Of a DNA stretch of 15,831 nt, positions 1 to 6,977 are shown piece by piece. Positions within the stretch are counted from its first letter, which is position 1. Each line of letters starts with the position of its first letter. The position numbers and the translations under genes are program-made. The stretch is from assembly GCA_002387735.1 (NCBI GenBank), contig DGKJ01000050.1, positions 1-15,831 of the forward strand, read 5' to 3'. The notes beneath the pieces are model-generated. The model did no database searches. It worked only from the letters and a program-made list of their open reading frames with translations, and was not told the origin of the DNA. Origin of the DNA: Bacteriovoracaceae bacterium UBA4573. Its GTDB lineage: Bacteria > Bdellovibrionota > UBA1018 > UBA923.

Positions 1-1
1 C

Positions 2-1756
2 AAGAGTTTGGTTACACTCGAAAGAGCGATGCCCAAGGCTTACGCTGAGCTCGTGACAGTGTACCAACTGCTTGAAAAACACTACCGAGACATGCAGGAC
101 ATCGAGTTTACCATTCAACAAAACAAGCTTTACATGTTGCAGTGCCGCTCCGGAAAGCGCACGGCTGCAGCTGCGCTTCGAATCGCAGTGGAAATGGAAA
201 AAGAGGGTTTGATCGATAAGAAAGAAGCGGTCATGCGTGTGAAACCGGAGCAGCTCGATCAATTGCTGCATCCGACGTTGGATCCGAAGGCAAAAAAAGA
301 ACATTTGTGTAAAGGCCTACCCGCAAGTCCGGGAGCTGCAACTGGTCAGGTTGTGTTTGACCCGAACACAGCTGAGAAGTGGGTCAACGAACTCGGTCGA
401 AAAATAATCTTGGTAAGAGTTGAAACCAGCCCGGAAGACATTCACGGCATGAGTGTAGCTCAAGGTATTTTAACCGCTCGCGGGGGAATGACTTCTCACG
501 CAGCGGTCGTTGCTCGAGGGATGGGGAAGTGCTGCGTTGCCGGTTGCGGTGCTCTTAAGATTTCGTACGAACGAAAAGAAATGACGATCGATAACCGAGT
601 CATCAAAGAAGGCGACTTCATTACTCTCGACGGAAGTGCCGGAGAAGTAATGTTGGGCAAGGTCGAAACCATTGCACCAGCTATGAACGAGCATTTTAAA
701 ATTCTTATGAACTGGGTAGACGATTTTCGAAAGCTCAAAATTCGAACCAACGCCGATACCCCACTGGACTCTAAGGTAGCTCGTAGTTTCGGAGCTGAAG
801 GCATCGGACTGTGTAGAACTGAGCACATGTTTTTCGAATCGGACCGCATCGATGCTGTTCGCGAAATGATTTTGGCTGACTCAAAAGAAGGTCGCGAACG
901 GGCTTTGGCTAAAATTTTACCCATGCAAAAGGGCGATTTTCTGGGAATCTTTCGAGAAATGAAGGGGTTGCCGGTAACGATTCGTCTCTTGGACCCCCCG
1001 CTGCACGAGTTTTTACCACATACCGATAATGAAATTCAGGCGCTAAGTGCAAAAATCGGTGTTCCTGTGGAAAGACTAAAACGCAAAGTGGAAAGTCTTC
1101 ACGAATTCAATCCAATGCTCGGACACCGCGGCTGTCGCTTGGGGGTGAGTTATCCGGAAATCTATATAGTTCAAGTGCGAGCAATCATGGAAGCGGCGTG
1201 TGAACTTTCAAAAAATGAAGGTTTCACGATTGTTCCTGAAATTATGATTCCCCTTGTAGGAGATTTTCGTGAATTAAAATTAATTCGCGAGTACACGGAT
1301 ATTGAATGCAAAGAAGTCATGAGTCGCTACGGAATCAAGATTGATTACAGCGTGGGAACGATGATTGAACTTCCTCGCGCTGCATTGACTGCCGACGAGA
1401 TCGTTCAATATGCAGACTTTTTTAGTTTCGGAACTAACGATCTTACTCAAACCACTTATGGGTTGTCTCGCGACGATAGTGGAATGTTCCTGCGCGACTA
1501 TATCGACGCCAAAATCTATGAGCGCGATCCATTTGTGACTTTGGATCAAAACGGCGTGGGAAAACTCATTAAAATGTCGGTAGACCTCGGGCGCTCCAAG
1601 AAACGAGATCTTAAACTTGGAATATGTGGCGAACACGGTGGAGATCCACAATCTGTAGAATTTTGCCATCGCGCGGGGCTCGACTACGTAAGTTGCTCAC
1701 CCTATCGCGTACCAATAGCTCGACTCGCCGCAGCGCAAGCGGCGCTTCGTAAATAA
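2..1756 (+). CDS. ppdK: Pyruvate, phosphate dikinase, C-terminal two thirds (5' end outside window)
   Basis: This enzyme interconverts pyruvate + ATP + phosphate and PEP + AMP + pyrophosphate in the cytoplasm, linking glycolysis and gluconeogenesis. The frame is open from base 2, so the TTG at 8 is not the start. 584 residues are visible. The end of the ATP-grasp domain (MPKAYAEL, KLYMLQCRSGKRT) comes first. The phosphohistidine swivel domain follows with GGMTSHAAVVARG, whose catalytic His codon is at 497-499. The PEP/pyruvate TIM barrel follows with GLCRTEHMFF, RLLDPPLHEFLP, GHRGCRLG, FSFGTNDLTQTTYG and GICGEHGGDP. If about 289 residues are missing, the His and the late Cys (codon 1625-1627) fall at 455 and 831, matching the numbering of the Clostridium symbiosum enzyme, and the total would be about 873, normal for the family. 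No active-site residue looks damaged. A T-rich stretch near 1786-1793 follows the stop, but it has no convincing terminator stem. Confidence 0.97.
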   Translation, partial: KSLVTLERAMPKAYAELVTVYQLLEKHYRDMQDIEFTIQQNKLYMLQCRSGKRTAAAALRIAVEMEKEGLIDKKEAVMRVKPEQLDQLLHPTLDPKAKKEHLCKGLPASPGAATGQVVFDPNTAEKWVNELGRKIILVRVETSPEDIHGMSVAQGILTARGGMTSHAAVVARGMGKCCVAGCGALKISYERKEMTIDNRVIKEGDFITLDGSAGEVMLGKVETIAPAMNEHFKILMNWVDDFRKLKIRTNADTPLDSKVARSFGAEGIGLCRTEHMFFESDRIDAVREMILADSKEGRERALAKILPMQKGDFLGIFREMKGLPVTIRLLDPPLHEFLPHTDNEIQALSAKIGVPVERLKRKVESLHEFNPMLGHRGCRLGVSYPEIYIVQVRAIMEAACELSKNEGFTIVPEIMIPLVGDFRELKLIREYTDIECKEVMSRYGIKIDYSVGTMIELPRAALTADEIVQYADFFSFGTNDLTQTTYGLSRDDSGMFLRDYIDAKIYERDPFVTLDQNGVGKLIKMSVDLGRSKKRDLKLGICGEHGGDPQSVEFCHRAGLDYVSCSPYRVPIARLAAAQAALRK

Positions 1757-1827
1757 GCAAGTTCGCAGTTCGCAAAGCTTTCCCATTTTTTTTGTGATAG
1801 TTTCCGTGCCGGGGACGGGGATTGGTC

Positions 1828-3090
1828 GTGGTTTATTCACGCACATTTATTTTGTTGCTGGGTATAGCAACATTGGTCGTTAGCACTTTGGCGAACGCTT
1901 CGTCGTCGGGCGATGGTTCGTGTTCCCAGATTATTAGAAATAAGTGGGAAGAAAAGTTCGCGCCTTTCGATAATCCCGATCGCTGGAAGTACCGTTTTGA
2001 ATCAGACACTGCGCCTTTTGTAATTTATACCGAGCACGTCGCTCACGAATCTATCGCGCGAACTGCACTTAACTCGTTAGAGAGAGCCTGGGGATTTGCG
2101 CTAAAACTGGGATTTGATCCTCCCCCGATACTTAATCCTTTAGGGGAAGAAAAATTTCCAATTTTTTTGGTGGAGGGCGTAGAAAGCGGAGTTGAGCCGA
2201 TCGAAGAACCAGTTCATCACAAAGACGACGAAGTCTTACATCCGTTTATGGCGCTCGACGTTAATGATTTGAAGGAACCCGCAGCGATTGATTCGTTTAT
2301 TGCTCACGAGCTTCACCATTTGTTTCAGATTTCTTATAGTTGGGGGCTTCCGACCACAATTCACGAAATGAGTGCAAACTATTTTCAAGAGGCTTTTAGT
2401 CCGGGTCAAAATCATAAGGCTTTTTCTGAGGTCCAGGCTTTTCAAGCGCGGCCAGAATGGCCAGTCTTTCTAGAAGATTTCGAATCGGACTTTATGTATG
2501 GGGCATGGCTGTACTTTAAGTTTCTCGAACTAAATTATTTCGAGTCACGACCTGAATTTCTCAGAAATTTTTGGGAGCAATTTAGACAGGCTGACCGGGG
2601 TACGCGGAAATACGAACAAGAAGATCTGGTGCAAGCTTTGACCAACGTGCTGCCGGGTTCGATTTCCCACGACGAGGCTTTACTCGAGTTTGCGCTTTGG
2701 CGTACATTTCTTTTTCCCGGAGCGCGCGAACAGTCACTTGAAATAAGTGAACGCCATTTCGGTGGTATGAAGCTGCCGGGTCCGAAGTTCATGCATCGCA
2801 TTGATGCCCGAGACGATAGGGTTATCGGAAAAATTGAGCAAGTCTATGGCACCCACTACGTGGAAGTCGCTAACCTCACCGCCTTTGAGGTCGAACTCAC
2901 CCTAAACGGCTCGCCCGATGTTCGTTGGGTGTTGCAACAGGTGACGTTTGGTGACCGAATGATCGCGGCCATCACGGCGCTTCCGCATTACGCGGGTCCT
3001 GCCCCAAGCTCATTGTCCTACGAGCTGAAAATTAGAACCATTTGGGGAGGGCGATCTTTGTTTGATCGCCGGCTACTTAGTTCAAAATAG
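1828..3090 (+). CDS. Secreted putative zinc metalloprotease (HExxH, gluzincin-like)
   Basis: The 420-residue protein opens with a Sec signal peptide: a short n-region, the core TFILLLGIATLVVST, and likely cleavage after LANA. It has no lipobox, so a periplasmic or secreted location is inferred. The key motif is HELHH at residues 160-164 (codons 2305-2319), a HExxH zinc site. The sequence HEMSANYFQE follows, and its first Glu, residue 180, could be the third zinc ligand, as in gluzincin-type families that carry HExxH then E-x-x-A. Residues after about 320 are beta-rich. I chose GTG 1828 because the purine-rich GGGGACGGGG at 1811-1820 sits about 7 nt upstream; TTG 1822 is in frame but lies almost on top of that site. 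The gene starts 71 nt after ppdK and precedes smc, with no evident functional link to either. Substrate unknown; a degenerate, inactive member cannot be excluded. Confidence 0.7.
   Translation: MVYSRTFILLLGIATLVVSTLANASSSGDGSCSQIIRNKWEEKFAPFDNPDRWKYRFESDTAPFVIYTEHVAHESIARTALNSLERAWGFALKLGFDPPPILNPLGEEKFPIFLVEGVESGVEPIEEPVHHKDDEVLHPFMALDVNDLKEPAAIDSFIAHELHHLFQISYSWGLPTTIHEMSANYFQEAFSPGQNHKAFSEVQAFQARPEWPVFLEDFESDFMYGAWLYFKFLELNYFESRPEFLRNFWEQFRQADRGTRKYEQEDLVQALTNVLPGSISHDEALLEFALWRTFLFPGAREQSLEISERHFGGMKLPGPKFMHRIDARDDRVIGKIEQVYGTHYVEVANLTAFEVELTLNGSPDVRWVLQQVTFGDRMIAAITALPHYAGPAPSSLSYELKIRTIWGGRSLFDRRLLSSK
3050..3070 (+). other. Perfect 7-bp inverted repeat at the 3' end of the metalloprotease gene
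   Basis: GGCGATC (3050-3056) and GATCGCC (3064-3070) form a perfect stem around a 7-nt loop, 18 nt before the stop codon. No T-tract follows, so it is not a standard intrinsic terminator. It could be chance coding sequence or a 3'-end stabilising stem. Confidence 0.3.
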
Positions 3091-3102
3091 TTCAGCGAAT
3101 AG

Positions 3103-3131
3103 TTGCAATCTCAGTCTAGAATCAATACATT
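3103..3131 (+). promoter_or_regulatory. Candidate sigma-70-type promoter for smc
   Basis: TTGCAA (3103-3108) and TACATT (3126-3131) are separated by exactly 17 bp. Each matches 4 of 6 consensus positions. A start near 3138 would give an 83-nt smc leader that contains the hairpins at 3160-3196. This is a pattern match only. Confidence 0.35.
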
Positions 3132-3159
3132 TTTATCAGGATTTAGGTTATGACCTCGA

Positions 3160-3196
3160 CGACCCTTGGTCGAATTGATTTAGTTTCAACGACCAA
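3160..3196 (+). promoter_or_regulatory. Competing hairpins in the smc leader
   Basis: There are three complementary arms. Arm A is CGACC (3160-3164), arm B is TTGGTCG (3166-3172) and arm C is CGACCAA (3190-3196). B can pair with A through GGTCG, making a 5-bp stem with a 3-nt loop. B can instead pair with C over 7 bp, and after a 2-nt bulge TTGA (3175-3178) pairs with TCAA (3186-3189), closing a 7-nt loop. The two structures exclude each other. The B-C stem ends 13 nt before the smc Shine-Dalgarno (AGGAGA, 3210-3215). The pairing is read directly from sequence; a regulatory role is inferred. Confidence 0.4.
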
Positions 3197-3220
3197 TAAG
3201 GCTTCTTTCAGGAGAACAGC

Positions 3221-6200
3221 GTGCGCGTAAAACGCTTGGAAATTCAAGGATTTAAGTCTTTTAAAGATAAAACCGTTATCCACTTTGACGATGGCGTTAC
3301 GGGAATCGTAGGCCCAAACGGTTGCGGTAAAAGCAATATCGTTGATTCGTTTTTCTGGGTCATGGGAGAGCAATCGACCAAACACCTCAGGGGTAGTGGT
3401 CAGGGCGATCTTATTTTTAATGGAAGTGAAAAATACTCTCCAAGTGGCATGGCGGAAGTAACCATGGTGCTCTCGACCGGCGCAAAAGGTGCCGAAATTC
3501 CCGAGGGCATGACGATTCGAGATCTGCCTGCTCACCTTAGATTTGAAGAAATTGCGATTACCCGGCGGTTATTCCGCGACGGCGAGAGTGAATATTTAAT
3601 TAACGGTCAAACATGCAGGTTAAAAGATATTCACGAACTATTTATGGACACTGGTGCCGGTCCAAAAGCCTACTCGATCATCGAACAAGGGCAAATTTCA
3701 AGAATTGTTCAACAGAAACCGGAAGAACGTAGAACACTCATCGAAGAAGCTGCTGGTATCGTAAAGTTTAAGGCTCGAAAGAAAGAGTCTCTGCGTAAGA
3801 TTGAAGCCACTCAACAAAATCTTTTGCGCATCAACGACATCGTGGCCGAAATCGAGCGACAGCTGGGTTCTCTCGAGCGGCAGGCTACCAAAGCTCGTCA
3901 GTATAAAAAGTACAAAGAAGAGTTGCAGGGTAAAGAGTTGCTTTCGGGCCGCAAGAAACTCTTCGGTTTAAAAAAACGCTCGCTCGAAGTCGCCGGTAGG
4001 GTGCAGGAGCTTGAGATCACCGACGTCGAACGTCGTAACAGCTTACAGGTAACCGAACTTCAAATTGAAAATCTTAAATTGCAGATGACCGAGGCTCAGC
4101 GTCTTGCGGAAGAGACCCAACAGCAGCTGCAAATACTGCAAAGGGAAATTTCCCAAGATGACACGCGAATCCAATTACACCGTCGTAATATACAAGAGCT
4201 CGAAAATTCTAATCTGACACTCGACGAAGAGCGCGAAGAGTTAATATCGGATATCGAACGACTGAGCGCTGAACATAGCGCGCTGGAAAATGAGGCTCTA
4301 GAACTAGAGGCCCTTTTTAAGAACGCCGATGAAATGCTGCGAGAGCAGCAAGCTCAGCTAGATTCCGCAAAATTGGCGGCCGACGAATTGGGCCGATTGG
4401 TCGAGCAAGAAAAACGCGATTTAATGGCGAGCTTGAATCGTCGAAACGAAATTTCGAATCAAGTGCATGGGCTTGAAGCCAAAGTTGATTCGTTGTCGGT
4501 CCAGGTAAATAGCTTAAATCTTCGAATCGCCGATCGCGAAGTTGACACAGAATTGCTGACGGAAAAGGCTTCTGCAGCTCGGGAGTTGTATCAAACTTCT
4601 GCAACGCAGGCCGATGCTTTGCGGGTCGAAGTTGAGGGTTTGGCGAGTTCTATCGTCGATCTAGACACTCGCCTTGGTGCTTTACGAAAAGAAGACTCAG
4701 TTGCCCGTGAAGAAAAGGCAAAAACAGAATCAAAACACAAAACAATTCAGGAACTCGTAGATAACCACGAAGGATTTCGGGCAGACGTTCAGGCGATTCT
4801 CAAAGATGAGTCTTTCGCCGGCTCCATTACCGGCGTTTTTGCCGATCGACTTGAGGCTCATCCCGGGTATGAATACGCTCTCGAGGGTGTACTTCGTGAA
4901 TTTCTCGAAAGTCTATTTGTAGAAAACGCGACCAAAGCTCGAGAAATGATCGCGGTATTAAAAGAGCAGTCCGTAGGTCGGGCCACTTTTTGGCCGGCTG
5001 ATTTGGTGGCTAAACGATCTATTTCTTCGCCAAATTCCGATCTGGTTTCAACTCTCCGCTCGCGCGGAATTGAAGCCACAGCATTGGCCGAAGTCATTCG
5101 GCTAGATGCGCCCAATTCTGCAGAATTATTAAAGTTGTTCGATCGTTACTGGGTCGTTGCGTCGCTTGACGACGCTGTGACTGCGTTTGAAGCTGCGGCG
5201 GATCTTGGGCTTTGCTTCGTTAGTCGGGAAGGGGACGTAGTAGACTCCTTTGGACGCGTGGCCGGCGGAAGTGTGAAGTCTTTAGAAACCGGCATATTAG
5301 CGCGTAAAGCTGAGCTACAGCGCCTTACTGAGCTACTGACCGAGTGGACCGGTAAGTGTCAATTGCTTTCCGAAAGTTTAGCGGCCGTTGAAAGTGATCT
5401 CATAGAGAAGAAGAGTATTCATGCCACAAAAAGCGCGCAACTTCGAGAGGTGGACTTGGCCGCAAAGTCCGCGGAGCGTGATCTCGCATCGTTAGAATCG
5501 CAATTGAGTTCGATTCAGAGTGAGTTGGAGCGTCAGAAGAACGAGCGCGAACAGTTGGAAGCTGGTCGTCGAGATCTATGGCAGAAGCTCGATTCGATTC
5601 GCCAAGAACTTTCTAGCATGGAAGATTCCACCCGGGCGCGCGAGTCTGTAATTGAAGAAAAATCTCGAGCCCATAATCAGTCGGTAATTAAAGTTTCAGA
5701 AATTCAAGGCGCAATGATTCAAATGAAAGTCGACTTTGCGGCTGCGAATGAGAAACACCGTAACTCAAAACAAAATCGGGAACGAGTCGTATCGCAACTT
5801 TCCAAAGACAAAAGCCGTCTTGAGGAAGTCGAACGCATGATTAACCGCAAGTTGGACGAAAAAGATCTAGTGGCCAGTGAGCTTGGTAGCCTTGAAACTC
5901 GCATGCAGGAGCTCACCGTAAAGGCTCAGGAACTTGAACAGCTGCTAGCCAGTCGCAAAAATGAACTCGAAAAGACTAATCACATGATGTCGGATTCATT
6001 TGAAAAGCAGCGAGAAGCTCTTCGAAATGTCGAAGAGGCCTCGTCCGAACTGTCTCGCCTGAAACTGGAACAGGAACGCAGCCAGCTCGAGTATCAGATG
6101 GTTTATCAAAATCTGTTTGAAAAATACGGTGTAGAAGAGTCGGCAATCGCTCCGCAAAACGATGAAGATCAACGGGCATTTGACGAATTAACACCCGAGC

Positions 6201-6847
6201 GCGAGACCGAAATGAGCGAGGAAGTAGAGCGTTTGCGCGAACGCATTCGTAAACTGGGTGAAGTTAACGTTATGGCGGTCGAGGAATACGACGAACAGAA
6301 AAAACGTCATGATTTCTTAATGACCCAACGCGAAGATCTTTTGAAGTCGATTCACGACCTCGAAAAAGCAATCGAACGGATTAACAAAACCTCGGAAGAA
6401 CGTTTCCGAATCGCTTTCGAAGAGATCAATTCACGTTTTCAGCGAATTTTCCCAATCGTATTTGGTGGCGGTGGCGCTCGTTTAGAGATGACGAATCCCG
6501 CGGACCTAAATGAAACTGGCGTTGAGATTCTCGCGGAACCACCAGGTAAGAAAATAGGCTCGATTCAACTTATGTCCGGTGGCGAAAAAGCGTTAACCGC
6601 CGTAGCATTGATCTTTTCGATCTTTCTAATCAAGCCAAGTCCGTTTTGTGTGCTGGACGAGGTTGATGCCCCACTCGACGACCATAACGTGGGTAAGTTC
6701 AATATGTTGCTAAAGGAAATGGCTATTCGGAGCCAGTTCATCATTATAACTCACAATAAACGTACTATGGAGCTCAACGACAAGCTCTATGGGGTTACCA
6801 TGGAGGAGCCGGGGGTTTCCAAAATGGTGAGTATTCAGTTGCAGTAA
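3221..6847 (+). CDS. smc: Chromosome segregation/condensation ATPase SMC
   Basis: SMC homodimers with the ScpA/ScpB partners organise the nucleoid and help separate origins. The 1208-residue protein is full length and in canonical order. The N-terminal ATPase half has Walker A GPNGCGKS at 31-38 and the usual opening RLEIQGFKSFKDKT. A long coiled coil follows to about residue 510, then the hinge at about 515-685 (GSITGVFADRLEAHPGYEYAL through GRVAGGSVKS), then the return coiled coil to about 1040. The C-terminal ATPase half has the ABC signature MSGGE at 1118-1122 and Walker B FCVLDE with D1146-E1147, followed by VDAPLDD. The signature has Met where most bacterial SMCs have Leu. The start is GTG 3221, with AGGAGA 6-11 nt upstream and an N-terminus that fits the family. 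The leader carries a candidate promoter, hairpins and an overlapping short ORF, so smc may have its own control. scpA and scpB are not in the window. Confidence 0.98.
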   Translation: MRVKRLEIQGFKSFKDKTVIHFDDGVTGIVGPNGCGKSNIVDSFFWVMGEQSTKHLRGSGQGDLIFNGSEKYSPSGMAEVTMVLSTGAKGAEIPEGMTIRDLPAHLRFEEIAITRRLFRDGESEYLINGQTCRLKDIHELFMDTGAGPKAYSIIEQGQISRIVQQKPEERRTLIEEAAGIVKFKARKKESLRKIEATQQNLLRINDIVAEIERQLGSLERQATKARQYKKYKEELQGKELLSGRKKLFGLKKRSLEVAGRVQELEITDVERRNSLQVTELQIENLKLQMTEAQRLAEETQQQLQILQREISQDDTRIQLHRRNIQELENSNLTLDEEREELISDIERLSAEHSALENEALELEALFKNADEMLREQQAQLDSAKLAADELGRLVEQEKRDLMASLNRRNEISNQVHGLEAKVDSLSVQVNSLNLRIADREVDTELLTEKASAARELYQTSATQADALRVEVEGLASSIVDLDTRLGALRKEDSVAREEKAKTESKHKTIQELVDNHEGFRADVQAILKDESFAGSITGVFADRLEAHPGYEYALEGVLREFLESLFVENATKAREMIAVLKEQSVGRATFWPADLVAKRSISSPNSDLVSTLRSRGIEATALAEVIRLDAPNSAELLKLFDRYWVVASLDDAVTAFEAAADLGLCFVSREGDVVDSFGRVAGGSVKSLETGILARKAELQRLTELLTEWTGKCQLLSESLAAVESDLIEKKSIHATKSAQLREVDLAAKSAERDLASLESQLSSIQSELERQKNEREQLEAGRRDLWQKLDSIRQELSSMEDSTRARESVIEEKSRAHNQSVIKVSEIQGAMIQMKVDFAAANEKHRNSKQNRERVVSQLSKDKSRLEEVERMINRKLDEKDLVASELGSLETRMQELTVKAQELEQLLASRKNELEKTNHMMSDSFEKQREALRNVEEASSELSRLKLEQERSQLEYQMVYQNLFEKYGVEESAIAPQNDEDQRAFDELTPERETEMSEEVERLRERIRKLGEVNVMAVEEYDEQKKRHDFLMTQREDLLKSIHDLEKAIERINKTSEERFRIAFEEINSRFQRIFPIVFGGGGARLEMTNPADLNETGVEILAEPPGKKIGSIQLMSGGEKALTAVALIFSIFLIKPSPFCVLDEVDAPLDDHNVGKFNMLLKEMAIRSQFIIITHNKRTMELNDKLYGVTMEEPGVSKMVSIQLQ

Positions 6848-6952
6848 ATTTTGCTCATATTGTTAAATATTCTTTACTTTTTTTGTAAATAGCTGAAATT
6901 ATTTGAGTTTTTTCTAAACAAAAGCCCCTTGTTTTAATCTGGATCGCTTAAA

Positions 6953-6977
6953 ATAGAGGTAGGAGTAACACCTCTAT
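6953..6977 (+). promoter_or_regulatory. Hairpin presenting the Shine-Dalgarno in its loop, stem reaching the start codon
   Basis: ATAGAGGT (6953-6960) and ACCTCTAT (6970-6977) are perfect 8-bp complements. The 9-nt loop between them begins with AGGAG (6961-6965), the only good ribosome binding site for the ATG at 6976-6978. The right arm covers the first two bases of that ATG. If transcribed, the fold could gate translation. If the TAAAAT at 6949-6954 is a -10 box, the left arm would not be transcribed, and the repeat could instead be a DNA operator. Confidence 0.45.

Noticed and set aside
470..924. Two long minus-strand open frames inside ppdK
   Set aside because: They lie fully inside a strongly conserved enzyme, have no recognisable domains and no good ribosome site.
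1757..1821. Possible terminator (T-rich run 1786-1793) and tandem AGTTCGC after ppdK
   Set aside because: No GC-rich stem directly precedes the T run; the short tandem repeat is too small to interpret.
3143..3535. 130-codon minus-strand frame over the smc start
   Set aside because: It covers the Walker A region of smc on the opposite strand and resembles no known protein.
6858..6910. TTTAC / GTAAA stem around a T run after smc as a terminator
   Set aside because: The stem is only 5 bp and A/T-rich, and the T run is in the loop rather than after it.
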